DNA of 64,000 nt from an uncultured Acetatifactor sp. (GTDB taxonomy: Bacteria > Bacillota > Clostridia > Lachnospirales > Lachnospiraceae). How positions within the stretch are numbered: position 1 is the stretch's first letter; every line of letters begins with the position of its first letter. A program made the translations under genes and the position numbers. Shown here one piece after another: positions 53,501 to 62,906 of this stretch. Below the pieces are notes generated by a model. It did no database searches and had not been told where the DNA came from. It worked only from the letters and a program-made list of their open reading frames with translations. The stretch covers positions 78,354 through 142,353 of the forward strand of contig CAJTPN010000007.1 of the NCBI GenBank assembly GCA_910578185.1. The letters are read 5' to 3'.

Positions 53501-54646
53501 ATGCTGCATACGGAATATGTGAGGAGTTTAAATTGTAATTATGAACGTATCGTGCTGGATAAGAAGCCAGAGGAGAAAAGATATCAATACTGCATACTGG
53601 GCAGAGGAGGTATCAGAGGGCTGTTATCCTGTAGCTTGCGATATATTAATGGGCTGGCATACCTTTATTATGATATATCCTCAAGACAGAACGTGGCACA
53701 GCTGTATGGCAGCCGATGTATTACAAGGGAGTGGATGCGGGACTTTATGTGGAGCTTGAGACAGATTCAGCAGGAGCTGGGAAGGTTTCTTCTGGATGTA
53801 AACAATGTTCTCTGGTATCCGGAACAGATTTTTCAGGACTTGGAAAGTAATTGCTTTGCGTTTTTGTACGTCCCGTATTACGAAGGAGAATCCGGTTTTG
53901 TGAAGCTTATTGAGTTTTGGGTGGAACATATTGACTACGATGATGAAGTGCTGGTAGATTGTGTCTACCACATGTATGAGCAGCTGGAACGCTGTGGGGA
54001 AATATATCTTCAGGAACAGATTTTCCAGGACACTGCATGTCTGGAAGAAAATATAGTTTCGGAAACAGTGCCGGTAAAGCGTGAGAAAACGGTGGTGGAA
54101 GAAGGGAATGCCAGCGCTAAATTGCAGGAAGCGGAGGTAAATACGGAAACTTTTATGAATACCGAAGGGTTGAAAGGGATCAAGAGTATTTTTGGTATTT
54201 TTAATGACAGGAAAAGTCGAAATAAAAAGCTTCGTGAAGATTACAGCCAGTCTATGCGGCAGGCGATGGAGGGCTATGCGGTGGCAGAGGAAGCAGAATA
54301 TAAAGCGGAAAACCATGGACGCACCATATTTATTGAGGAGAAGCCGGATACGACACCGCATGTTTACAGACTGTATACGCCAGAGGGCAGACTTTTGGCA
54401 AGCCTGGAAAAAAGTACAATGTCTATTGGAAAGAAAAAGGATGAAGTGGATCTGGTGTTGGAAGACATTTCCGTCAGCAGAATTCATGCGCGGCTTACGG
54501 AGGATAACGGAAATATATATCTTGAAGATCTCAATTCTACCAACGGGACGTTTAAGAACGGTCTGCGTATGCTTCCCTACGAAAAAAAGAAGCTGGAAGA
54601 AGGGGATGAGATAAAATGTGGAAAGGTTATTCTTGTTTTTAAGTAA
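53501..54646 (+). CDS. DUF6382-FHA protein closing the Tad operon
   Basis: Protein of 381 residues. The N-terminal half (about 1-170) matches DUF6382 proteins of clostridial Tad loci; a linker with basic helices follows (about 200-265); the FHA domain (about 305-381) has SVSRIHARL and DLNSTNGTFKNG, the residues that bind phosphothreonine. FHA domains recruit Ser/Thr-phosphorylated partners; no kinase is in the window. It is the last gene of the operon. Confidence 0.75.
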   Translation: MLHTEYVRSLNCNYERIVLDKKPEEKRYQYCILGRGGIRGLLSCSLRYINGLAYLYYDISSRQNVAQLYGSRCITREWMRDFMWSLRQIQQELGRFLLDVNNVLWYPEQIFQDLESNCFAFLYVPYYEGESGFVKLIEFWVEHIDYDDEVLVDCVYHMYEQLERCGEIYLQEQIFQDTACLEENIVSETVPVKREKTVVEEGNASAKLQEAEVNTETFMNTEGLKGIKSIFGIFNDRKSRNKKLREDYSQSMRQAMEGYAVAEEAEYKAENHGRTIFIEEKPDTTPHVYRLYTPEGRLLASLEKSTMSIGKKKDEVDLVLEDISVSRIHARLTEDNGNIYLEDLNSTNGTFKNGLRMLPYEKKKLEEGDEIKCGKVILVFK

Positions 54647-54740
54647 ACATCCCATATTACAGGTGGCAAAAAACGGTTCGGCGACCTGCTTCGTCTGTCA
54701 TGTAATTCATGGACAAAGAAACAAGTTCACAAGGTATGGA

Positions 54741-54769
54741 TTGAAAAGTACATAAAAATATGATAGAAT
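54741..54769 (+). promoter_or_regulatory. Promoter of the rhomboid gene
   Basis: TTGAAA (54741-54746), a 17-base spacer and TAGAAT (54764-54769), 40 bases before the TTG start. Confidence 0.6.
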
Positions 54770-54808
54770 TGCTTCAACACGGCAAAAATACATCAGGAGG
54801 GGCAGGCT

Positions 54809-55435
54809 TTGAGGTCGCTAAAATCTCAACCTATTGTCAGCGGAGTATTGGTCGCTGTAAATGTTATTGTCTTTATTTTGTGTTCGATTACAGGAAGACA
54901 GCTGTATCTTATGGGCAGGCTGGATGTATATGATGTATTAGTGCAAAAGGAGTTTGGCAGAATCGTGTGGGCCATGTTTCTGCATATGGATATCAGCCAT
55001 CTTACCAGTAATATGTTTATTCTCTTTTTCCTGGGAACTATGATTGAAAGGGAGTTAGGGCATATCAGATATGCATTGTTGTATTTCCTTTCAGGAATTG
55101 GGGGAAATGTTATTTCGCTTTTGGTAAAGCTGGCAGTAAATGAATTATCGGCTTCTTTGGGAGCCAGCGGGGCGGTCTTTGGGCTGGATGGTGCATTGCT
55201 TGCCATGGTATTTTTTTGGGGCAGGAAGATGGAGCATGTGACGCCAGTCAGGGTATTGCTGATGGTATTTTGTTCTCTCTACAGTGGTTTTCAGGGAGAT
55301 AATATTGATAATGCGGCTCATGTGGGTGGCTTGCTTACAGGTTTTTGCATTGCGGGAATCATGTGCATGATAAGGCATCTCAAACACAGGAGACAAAAAG
55401 ACGATGTTGAAAAAGAATGTGAGGTATGGCTTTGA
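54809..55435 (+). CDS. Rhomboid-family intramembrane serine protease
   Basis: Membrane protease of 208 residues with six predicted membrane segments. The catalytic Ser is in GASGAVFG (about 118) and His in NAAHVGGLLTGF (about 171); the structural HMDISHLTSNM loop (about 60-70) is present. It cuts membrane helices of unknown substrates; relatives act in quorum signalling or membrane quality control. The TTG has AGGAGGGG upstream. The next gene overlaps its end by ten bases. Confidence 0.88.
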   Translation: MRSLKSQPIVSGVLVAVNVIVFILCSITGRQLYLMGRLDVYDVLVQKEFGRIVWAMFLHMDISHLTSNMFILFFLGTMIERELGHIRYALLYFLSGIGGNVISLLVKLAVNELSASLGASGAVFGLDGALLAMVFFWGRKMEHVTPVRVLLMVFCSLYSGFQGDNIDNAAHVGGLLTGFCIAGIMCMIRHLKHRRQKDDVEKECEVWL

Positions 55436-56430
55436 ATATTAATATTTATTATGGGGGTAGAGGCATTATTGACGATCCCACACTGTTTGTCATCAATAAA
55501 ATGCAGGAGATTTTGGAGGAACTTAGAGTAAATGTCTCTCGTTTTAATTTATATGAATTGAAAAATACCATACCTACTCTTCCGCAGTCATTAAAAGATG
55601 CCGATGGAGTCATCCTTGCCACCACAGTGGAATGGTATGGAATTGGGGGCTATATGCAGCAGTTTCTCGATGCCTGCTGGCTCTTTGGTGATAAGGAAAA
55701 AATCGCTGGCATATATATGTGTCCGGTAGTTATGTCCACCACATATGGGGAGCGAGAGGCAAAACTGAATTTGTCTACGGCATGGGAGATATTGGGAGGA
55801 CTGCCCTGCAGCGGAATTTGTGGCTATATTGAAAATACTGTTATGCTGGAAATGAACGAGCAATATATCAAGATCATAGAGAAGAAGGCGGAAAATATTT
55901 ACCGGACCATAAACCAGCATATCGCATGCTTTCCGGCCAGCAACCAGGCAGTAAAACAAAAGATTGCCATACCGAAAGGGACAAATCTGACGCCTCAGGA
56001 GACGGAGCAGCTTTCCCAGTATGTATCTGACGACAGCTATGTACAGCGCCAGAAGCAGGATATTCAGGAACTGGCAAGTTTATTCCGGGACAGGTTAACC
56101 GAAGAAGGGAAGGCGGATGAGGAGGAATATCTGGCTGAACTCAGAAAGGCATTTAAGCCGCAGGCAGGTTTCCGCGCCGAATATGCTTTAGGCATAGATG
56201 AGAAGAAGAAAAAAATAGTGTTGATAGTGAATGACTCGCAGCTGGAATGCAGCTATGGAACGCCTGGGAAACCCGATGTGGAAATGCAGCTTGGAAAGGC
56301 TTCAATGGAAGAAATAATAAATGGAAGGATGACCTTTCAGAGGGCGTTTATGTCCGGTGCCATGAAGACAAAGGGGGATTTCAAGATTCTCAGGACGTTG
56401 GATCAATTATTTGAATTCAGCGAGAAATAG
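55426..56430 (+). CDS. Flavodoxin-like FMN reductase fused to SCP2-like domain
   Basis: Protein of 334 residues. The N-terminus (about 1-165) is a flavodoxin-like NAD(P)H-dependent reductase fold (INIYYGGRGIIDDPT phosphate-loop position, ILATTVEWYGIGGYMQQFLDACW). The C-terminus (about 240-330) resembles an SCP2 sterol-carrier fold (AEYALGIDEKKKKIVLIVND, GRMTFQRAFMSGAMKTKGDF), which binds lipids or hydrophobic ligands. The pairing suggests redox action on a hydrophobic compound; this is inference. Coupled to the rhomboid gene. Confidence 0.7.
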   Translation: MALNINIYYGGRGIIDDPTLFVINKMQEILEELRVNVSRFNLYELKNTIPTLPQSLKDADGVILATTVEWYGIGGYMQQFLDACWLFGDKEKIAGIYMCPVVMSTTYGEREAKLNLSTAWEILGGLPCSGICGYIENTVMLEMNEQYIKIIEKKAENIYRTINQHIACFPASNQAVKQKIAIPKGTNLTPQETEQLSQYVSDDSYVQRQKQDIQELASLFRDRLTEEGKADEEEYLAELRKAFKPQAGFRAEYALGIDEKKKKIVLIVNDSQLECSYGTPGKPDVEMQLGKASMEEIINGRMTFQRAFMSGAMKTKGDFKILRTLDQLFEFSEK

Positions 56431-56488
56431 TATTGGGATATTGTAATGGCAGAAGAACAATAAGCTGTATTGCACAGGGAGGTAAAAG

Positions 56489-56899
56489 ATGAAAAAAGAT
56501 GATTGTATATTTTGTAAATTGGCAAATGGCAGTATTCCCACCAACACTTTGTATGAGGATGAGGACTTTCGGGTGATTCTTGACCTGGAACCGGCAACAA
56601 GGGGACATGCATTGATCATACCCAAGGAGCATGCGGCAAATCTGTTTGAATTTCCTGATGAAAAAGCGGCGGGAGCATTTGTGCTGGCTAAGAAGATGGC
56701 AGTGCGGATGAAAGAAAAACTACATTGTGACGGGGTACATTTGGTACAAAACAATGGGGAAGTGGCAGGGCAAACCATATTTCATTTTCATATTCATGTA
56801 ATACCACGATATGTAAATGATGGTCAGAGGATTGAATGGGAGAAGGGAAGTCCTTCCCAGGATGATTTGGAATCGGTAAAGACGCTGATTACAGAATGA
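56489..56899 (+). CDS. HIT-family nucleotide hydrolase
   Basis: Protein of 136 residues with the histidine triad HFHIHVIPR (about 94-102); its first two His are HFHIH. The N-terminal CIFCKLANGSIP (about 6-17) is the Cys-rich start of bacterial HinT-like proteins. It hydrolyses nucleoside phosphoramidates or dinucleoside polyphosphates. GGGAGGT precedes the ATG. Confidence 0.92.
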   Translation: MKKDDCIFCKLANGSIPTNTLYEDEDFRVILDLEPATRGHALIIPKEHAANLFEFPDEKAAGAFVLAKKMAVRMKEKLHCDGVHLVQNNGEVAGQTIFHFHIHVIPRYVNDGQRIEWEKGSPSQDDLESVKTLITE

Positions 56900-56909
56900 A
56901 GGAGCGGCA

Positions 56910-57752
56910 ATGAGAACACTCAATGTTGTTGATGTAACCGAGAGCATTAAGGAAATGTGTATCGAAGCGAATCACTTTTTGTCAGAAGATATGAAATGTG
57001 CCTTGGACAGAGCGGCGGAGACGGAGGAAGCGCCGCTTGGAAGACAAATATTGGAACAGCTTCAGGAGAATATGGAAATAGCAGGGAAGGAAATGATTCC
57101 CATATGCCAGGACACGGGAATGGCTGTTGTGTTTATGGAAATAGGTCAGGATGTGCATTTTGAGGGAGGCTTATTGGAAGATGCTGTCAATGCAGGCGTC
57201 AGAAAGGGATATGAAGAAGGTTTTTTGCGGAAATCTGTGGTAAGGGATCCCATATACCGGGAAAATACTAAGGATAATACGCCGGCCGTTATACATTATT
57301 CCATTGTACCAGGAGACAAGGTTATCATTACGGTGGCGCCAAAGGGCTTTGGCAGTGAAAACATGAGCCGTGTGTTTATGCTCAAGCCTTCGGACGGTAT
57401 AGAAGGTGTTAAGAATGCGGTATTGACGGCTGTAAATGACGCGGGACCAAACGCTTGTCCACCAATGGTGGTTGGAGTTGGAATTGGGGGGACATTTGAA
57501 AAGTGTGCCTGGATGGCAAAGAAGGCTTTAACGCGCCCCATTGATGATGTTTCCCAGATCCCGTATGTTCGGGAACTGGAAGAAGAACTGCTGAAAAAAA
57601 TCAACTGCTCCGGAATTGGCCCCGGAGGGCTGGGAGGGTCAACTACGGCTCTGGCAGTTAAGATCAATACATATCCCACACATATTGCAGGGCTTCCTGT
57701 GGCTGTGAACATTTGTTGTCATGTAAATCGCCATGCGGTGAGGATCCTGTAG
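56910..57752 (+). CDS. fumA: Class I fumarate hydratase, alpha subunit
   Basis: Iron-sulfur fumarase N-terminal subunit of 280 residues; reversible hydration of fumarate to malate in anaerobic metabolism. The three Cys ligands of the [4Fe-4S] cluster are visible in PICQDTGMA (about 64), NACPPMVVG (about 187) and NICCHVNRHA (about 269). GPGGLGGSTTA (about 234) is conserved. The beta subunit follows at 46 bases, so the enzyme is split as in many Clostridia. The related class I tartrate dehydratase is an alternative. Confidence 0.92.
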   Translation: MRTLNVVDVTESIKEMCIEANHFLSEDMKCALDRAAETEEAPLGRQILEQLQENMEIAGKEMIPICQDTGMAVVFMEIGQDVHFEGGLLEDAVNAGVRKGYEEGFLRKSVVRDPIYRENTKDNTPAVIHYSIVPGDKVIITVAPKGFGSENMSRVFMLKPSDGIEGVKNAVLTAVNDAGPNACPPMVVGVGIGGTFEKCAWMAKKALTRPIDDVSQIPYVRELEEELLKKINCSGIGPGGLGGSTTALAVKINTYPTHIAGLPVAVNICCHVNRHAVRIL

Positions 57753-57797
57753 AAATTGTGATAATCGTGCGAGATCATAGCACAGAAATGAGGAAAA

Positions 57798-58349
57798 ATG
57801 GATAAGCATGTTTTTGTACCCTTGTCGAATGAATCTGCGGCATCTCTACGGGCCGGAGATTATGTATATCTGACAGGGACAATTTATACCGCCAGGGATG
57901 CCGCACATAAAAGGCTTTATGAGGCATTGGAGAAAAAGGAACCAATTCCATTGGACCTGAAAAATAATGTAATTTATTACATGGGGCCGTCTCCGGCAAG
58001 AACGGGAAGGCCTATTGGATCTGCGGGGCCTACCACAGCCAGTCGTATGGATAAATATGCTCCGACATTTTTGGATTTGGGCTTAAAAGGAATGATTGGG
58101 AAAGGCAGGCGCAATAATGCCGTGAAAGAGGCCATTGTGAGAAATGGCGCCGTGTACTTTGCAGCGGTGGGAGGTGCCGGAGCGTTGCTTTCGCGGGCAA
58201 TTATCTCTTCCGAAGTGATTGCCTATGATGACTTGGGAACGGAGGCAATCAGAAAATTAGAGGTAAAAAATTTTCCGGTGATTGTGGTGATGGATGCGCA
58301 GGGGAGTGATCTTTATGACGATGCTGTTAAACAGTATTGTAAGCAATAA
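57798..58349 (+). CDS. fumB: Class I fumarate hydratase, beta subunit
   Basis: C-terminal subunit of 183 residues, recognised by VIYYMGPSPARTGRPIGSAG in part (about 55-75), GPTTASRMDKY (about 76) and GGAGALLSRAI (about 124). It completes the split class I fumarase. AGGAAAA lies close to the ATG at 57798. Confidence 0.92.
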   Translation: MDKHVFVPLSNESAASLRAGDYVYLTGTIYTARDAAHKRLYEALEKKEPIPLDLKNNVIYYMGPSPARTGRPIGSAGPTTASRMDKYAPTFLDLGLKGMIGKGRRNNAVKEAIVRNGAVYFAAVGGAGALLSRAIISSEVIAYDDLGTEAIRKLEVKNFPVIVVMDAQGSDLYDDAVKQYCKQ

Positions 58350-58552
58350 AGAAATAACGCCCCTGGAACATGAAGTGTTCTGAAGCTGAGTTCGGATGGA
58401 ATAATGCCGGCACTATACTTTGTGTGTGGCATAGCATTAAGGAGACGGAACTGGAAAAAATAAAAACAGTCCCGAAACAGAAACGCCCGGAAGAAATACC
58501 TTCCATATGAGGGAGTTGTAGTACAGGGATGGAACTGGAATAGGAGAAAATT
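58350..58552 (+). other. Leader region of leuS without a recognisable T-box
   Basis: The 203 bases between fumarase and leuS hold no gene. Two small stem-loops are visible, AATGCC...GGCATAGCATT and GGAAGAAATACCTTCC, but not the AGGGTGGNACCGCG block of a T-box. GGATGGAACTGGAATAGGAG supplies the leuS ribosome site; a close relative of that block (GACGGAACTGGAATAGGAG) also precedes the gene at 23753. Confidence 0.4.
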
Positions 58553-60982
58553 ATGGAACGAGTGTATAATCCAAGAGAGATTGAGAAAAAGTGGCAGACT
58601 TATTGGGCAGAAAAAGAAACCTTTAAAACGGATGTGTGGGATTTCAGCAAACCCAAATATTATGTTTTGGATATGTTTCCGTATCCGTCGGGGGTTGGAC
58701 TGCATGCAGGTCATCCAGAGGGATATACGGCTACTGATATCATGTCCAGAATGAAGCGTATGCAGGGGTATAATGTATTACATCCCATGGGATATGACTC
58801 CTTTGGGCTTCCGGCGGAACAATATGCGGTGAGTACCGGAAATCATCCCAATGGATTTACACAGGCGAATATTGAAACTTTTTCAGCACAGCTCAAAGAA
58901 TTGGGCTATGATTACGATTGGTCCAAAATGGTTGCTACCAGTGATCCGGATTTCTATAAGTGGACGCAGTGGATTTTTAAACAGCTCTATTTGGACGGCT
59001 ATGCAAAGTATATTGACATGCCTGTAAACTGGTGTGAAGAGCTGGGAACGGTGCTGTCTAACGATGAAGTGATCGACGGTAAATCAGAGCGCGGCGGTTA
59101 TCCTGTGGTGCGCAAAAATATGAAACAGTGGGTAATTGATCAACCGGCTTTTGCAGAAAAGCTATTGGAAGGGTTAAATGAAATCGACTGGCCTGAATCT
59201 ACAAAGGATATTCAACGGCATTGGATTGGCAGGTCTGAGGGCGTGGAGGTAGATTTTGAGATTGTAGGCGGCGGCAGATTTTCCATCTATACCACTTGCA
59301 TTGAGACCATTTATGGCATTACTTTTATGGTACTGGCACCGGACGGCAGACTTGTAAAGGAGTTGATGCCAAGAGTGGAGAATCCTGAGGAGGTTCAGGC
59401 ATACGTTGAAGAAACGCTTAAGAAAAATGATATGGATCGAACGGAACTGAACAAGACCAAGTCCGGTTGTGTGCTGAAGGGGCTCTATGCGGTCAATCCT
59501 GTTAACGGGAAAGAAGTGCCTTTATATATCGGTGATTTTGTGCTTGCTAGTTATGGGACGGGCGCTGTAATGGCGGTACCTTCTCATGATCAGCGGGATT
59601 TTGAATATGCAGTCGCACATCATATTCCAATGATTCAGGTAATTAATGGGGGAGATGTCAGCGAGAAAGCGTTTGAAAAGGGAGAGTACTTGGGCAAAGG
59701 CTGCAGACTGATAAACTCGGAAGAGTTTAGCGGACTTACCGTGGAGGAAGCCAAAGAGGCCATTACCAACAAACTGGTTGAGCAGGGGGTAGCGCGGAAA
59801 ACGGTTAATTATCACTTCCGCGAGTGGATATTTGCCAGACAGCGTTATTGGGGAGAGCCGGTTCCGGTTGTACATTCGGAAAATGGCGAAATTTACGTGT
59901 TGGATGATCAGGAGTTGCCATTGGTGCTTCCTGAGCTGGAAGACTATAAAGGGAAAAACGGAAAGGCGCCTCTGGAAAACGCGGTTGAATGGAAAGCTTA
60001 TCACAAAAACGGTGTGAAGGGCGTCAGGGAGACTTCTACCATGCCGGGAAGCGCGGGGTCCAGCTGGTATTTTATGAGATATATTGATCCGAAGAATCCG
60101 GAAGCATTTGCCGATCAGGAGTTGCTGAAGCATTGGCTTCCAGTGGACTTATATATCGGTGGGCCGGAGCATGCCGTGGGGCATTTGATGTATGCAAGGA
60201 TCTGGAACCGCTATTTATATGACAAAGGACTGTCTCCAGTAAAAGAGCCTTTTCACAAACTGGTACATCAGGGAATGATCCTGGGTGCCAATGGAATTAA
60301 GATGGGAAAGCGGTTTCCTGAGTATGTGGTTAATCCCAGTGATGTGATAAGGGATTTTGGCGCGGACACACTGCGGTTGTACGAAATGTTTATGGGACCT
60401 TTGGAAGTATCAAAGCCTTGGAATCAGCAGGGCGTGGAGGGAGCAAGAAGATTCATCAACCGAGTTTGGGTATTTTTTACCAATGAGGAGAATATTATTT
60501 CGGAGCCGGATGATGTTCTCAAAAAGGTATATCATCAGACTGTGAAGAAAGTGACGGAAGATTTTGAACAGCTTGGATTTAATACGGCTATTAGCCAGAT
60601 GATGATATTTGTCAATGCTGTTTACAAAGCAGGGAAGTGTCCAAAGGAGTATGCGGAAGGCTTTGTAAAGATGTTTTCCTGCGTCTGTCCTCATGCAGGT
60701 GAAGAAATATGGCAGATTTTAGGCCATCAGGATACCATTGCATTTGAAAAGTGGCCGGAATATGACAAGGAAGCGATTAAGGAAAACACGATTGCCATAG
60801 GAGTTCAGATCAATGGCAAGGTGAAGGGCTCGATTGAAGTGACACCTGAAGAGGAAGATTCGGCGGTAATCGCGAAAGCAAAAGAAGTTGCTGCGGTGAA
60901 GGCCGCCCTTAAGGATAAGGTGATTGTAAAAGAGATCTATGTCAAGGGGAGAATTGTTAATATTGTAGTTCGCAAGGATTGA
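58553..60982 (+). CDS. leuS: Leucyl-tRNA synthetase
   Basis: Class I synthetase of 809 residues charging tRNA-Leu. HIGH-type motif is HAGH (51-54) in PYPSGVGLHAGHPEGY; the CP1 editing domain (about 220-400) has YTTCIETIYGITFMVLAP where most bacteria have TTRPDT, and GTGAVMAVPSHDQRDFEYA with the key Asp intact; FARQRYWGEPVP (about 428) is normal; the KMSKS position reads IKMGKRFPEYV (about 583). Length and anticodon-binding C-terminus (VQINGKVKGSIEVTPEE) are usual. These differences look lineage-typical rather than inactivating. Confidence 0.95.
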   Translation: MERVYNPREIEKKWQTYWAEKETFKTDVWDFSKPKYYVLDMFPYPSGVGLHAGHPEGYTATDIMSRMKRMQGYNVLHPMGYDSFGLPAEQYAVSTGNHPNGFTQANIETFSAQLKELGYDYDWSKMVATSDPDFYKWTQWIFKQLYLDGYAKYIDMPVNWCEELGTVLSNDEVIDGKSERGGYPVVRKNMKQWVIDQPAFAEKLLEGLNEIDWPESTKDIQRHWIGRSEGVEVDFEIVGGGRFSIYTTCIETIYGITFMVLAPDGRLVKELMPRVENPEEVQAYVEETLKKNDMDRTELNKTKSGCVLKGLYAVNPVNGKEVPLYIGDFVLASYGTGAVMAVPSHDQRDFEYAVAHHIPMIQVINGGDVSEKAFEKGEYLGKGCRLINSEEFSGLTVEEAKEAITNKLVEQGVARKTVNYHFREWIFARQRYWGEPVPVVHSENGEIYVLDDQELPLVLPELEDYKGKNGKAPLENAVEWKAYHKNGVKGVRETSTMPGSAGSSWYFMRYIDPKNPEAFADQELLKHWLPVDLYIGGPEHAVGHLMYARIWNRYLYDKGLSPVKEPFHKLVHQGMILGANGIKMGKRFPEYVVNPSDVIRDFGADTLRLYEMFMGPLEVSKPWNQQGVEGARRFINRVWVFFTNEENIISEPDDVLKKVYHQTVKKVTEDFEQLGFNTAISQMMIFVNAVYKAGKCPKEYAEGFVKMFSCVCPHAGEEIWQILGHQDTIAFEKWPEYDKEAIKENTIAIGVQINGKVKGSIEVTPEEEDSAVIAKAKEVAAVKAALKDKVIVKEIYVKGRIVNIVVRKD

Positions 60983-60986
60983 TAGG

Positions 60987-62654
60987 ATGAAGATGAAACA
61001 GTTTGGAATGGCTGTATTGGCAGGAATTACAGGCGTCTTTTTGGCTGGTGTCGGCGCGCGTCTGCAGGTAAATGCCGAGGAAGCGGAAATAGTTTACTCT
61101 TATCAGGAAGATGGACTGGTGGATGGCAGCAGGGAATTTATCATTCCTGCCGCCCCGGGAGAAAATTTTGATATAGAGATCACCTTTACGGGGACCGGAA
61201 CAGAGGGCGGTATTTTGAGTTTTACCTATGACAAGGTGACAGAGGATCAGATGGTTCCTAATATTGTTCAGGGTGCGGATGACAGGAGCGGCCTGCTCAA
61301 TGAGCTTGTGTATGAAGGGGTCGAGCAGGTCAGGAACTTTCAGGTTGCGGCTTTGGATGGAGATATTGTCATAAAGGCTGCGGGAACCGGACAGGTGACA
61401 AGTATCAAGGCTGTGAAGTGTAAACCGAATAGTGCCGGTGATAAGGTAACGGTTTATACGATAGGAGATTCTTTGGTACAGACATATACAGAAAAATTCG
61501 CTCCGCAGACCGGCTGGGGACAGATGCTGCCGCTTTATTTTGATGAGAATGTTGCGTTTGTCAATCATGCGCTGGGCGGCAGAAGCACTGGGAATTATTT
61601 AAGACAGGGCAGATTGAATCAGGTATTATGTGAACTGGCTCCGGGGGATTGTGTTCTCATTGAATTTGGACATAATGATTCCACAAGCGGAAATAAGGAC
61701 AGATTTGTCCCTGTGAAAGATTTTAAGAAAAATCTGGCGGATATCTATATTAAAGCAATCAGGGACAGAGGGGCAATCCCGGTACTGGTGACCTTGTGCA
61801 ACCGAAATCAATATCGGCCTGAAGGTAATTTTACCATAAGCTTTCCGGAATATGTGGAAGCCATGAGGGAGACTGCAGAGGAGACGGGGACGCTGCTGAT
61901 AGATTTGAATGCTCTGACAGTGGAGTATTTTACCCAGCTGAATCAAGAATTTGGAAACGGGATTACCGACAGTATTATCTATAACCATGCGATTGCAGGA
62001 GCCTATCAGGGGGAATATGAAAAGGGTGTCAAGGATAATACACATTTACAGACTTATGGGGCAAAGATTGTGGCAGGACTTGTAGCGCAGGAATTGCAAA
62101 ATCTGGATTTGCAGGGAATTTCGGAATATTATACACCTATCGTGGTTAATGAGGTGCCAGATACTCCTGTGGAAATTGAGGAGAAGCCATATGAGGGGTT
62201 TGCCAGCAGGATCACATGGAAACCAAGCAAAGGTGCGGATTATTATAAGGTTTTGGTTACAAGGGTGCTTCCAAAAGCAGTTGATGAGAGTGGTGAGTCA
62301 GGTGGAATCGTAAACGGACAGATACCAACTTATGAGCTGGCAGGAGATTTTGAGATAGCAGGCTATACTACCGTGTGTGATTTTGCATATAAACAGGCGG
62401 AACAGGATACACATTATGCTTATAAAATCATTGCTGTAAACGGGGCGGGAGAGTCTCCGGAATCAGAAATATTTTCGTTTGGGCTTTGGAAGGAAGAACG
62501 TATATCGGAAGATGGGACAGAGGATAAAGCAGATGAAGACATGGGGGAAGGGGAGGAAGATTCTTTGATCATGTTGTGGGTGGCGTGCATTGCAGGGAGT
62601 GTGCTTATCCTTGGCGCGGCCTTGGGCATGATATTATATCGCAGGAGGAAATAA
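60987..62654 (+). CDS. Exported SGNH-fold esterase (CE12-like) with C-terminal anchor
   Basis: Protein of 555 residues: signal peptide (1-30, ending LQVNA), a beta-rich region (about 35-150), SGNH hydrolase domain (about 155-370) with IGDSLVQTY (Ser about 162), GGRSTGNY, FGHNDSTS (Asn about 230) and DNTHLQTYG (His about 352), a fibronectin-like region (about 380-500) and a final membrane anchor with RRRK tail (about 527-555). Paralogue of the cytosolic protein at 20010; shared PQTGWGQ follows the nucleophile in both. It should deacetylate polysaccharide at the cell surface. Starts four bases after leuS. Confidence 0.8.
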   Translation: MKMKQFGMAVLAGITGVFLAGVGARLQVNAEEAEIVYSYQEDGLVDGSREFIIPAAPGENFDIEITFTGTGTEGGILSFTYDKVTEDQMVPNIVQGADDRSGLLNELVYEGVEQVRNFQVAALDGDIVIKAAGTGQVTSIKAVKCKPNSAGDKVTVYTIGDSLVQTYTEKFAPQTGWGQMLPLYFDENVAFVNHALGGRSTGNYLRQGRLNQVLCELAPGDCVLIEFGHNDSTSGNKDRFVPVKDFKKNLADIYIKAIRDRGAIPVLVTLCNRNQYRPEGNFTISFPEYVEAMRETAEETGTLLIDLNALTVEYFTQLNQEFGNGITDSIIYNHAIAGAYQGEYEKGVKDNTHLQTYGAKIVAGLVAQELQNLDLQGISEYYTPIVVNEVPDTPVEIEEKPYEGFASRITWKPSKGADYYKVLVTRVLPKAVDESGESGGIVNGQIPTYELAGDFEIAGYTTVCDFAYKQAEQDTHYAYKIIAVNGAGESPESEIFSFGLWKEERISEDGTEDKADEDMGEGEEDSLIMLWVACIAGSVLILGAALGMILYRRRK

Positions 62655-62906
62655 GAGATTTGCCGGCTTTGGGTATTTCATAGTGAGACAGCACCGCACT
62701 CTGATGTGATATGTTGTGAACTGTAGATGTAAACATTTCTGACAAACGCAGTATTTTAGCGGAAATGGACATCTGCTAAAATACAACATTGCGGCTGGCT
62801 CATTTGTGGTGAATGAAAAATTGCAGATGTTGTAATACAAGGAAGAAGGTGATAATCTTTTCATTCGTATCTGTAAACAGTTTAGCACAAAGAAAGGCGG
62901 TTGTAT
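62655..62906. other. Intergenic region at the mobile-element border
   Basis: No gene. It holds a perfect 10-bp hairpin, GTATTTTAGC (62751-62760) with GCTAAAATAC (62775-62784), which lacks a T-tract in the + direction, and the ribosome site of the tnpV relic. Confidence 0.5.

Noticed and set aside
58350..58552. T-box riboswitch expected before leuS
   Set aside because: The conserved T-box sequence and a convincing antiterminator are absent.
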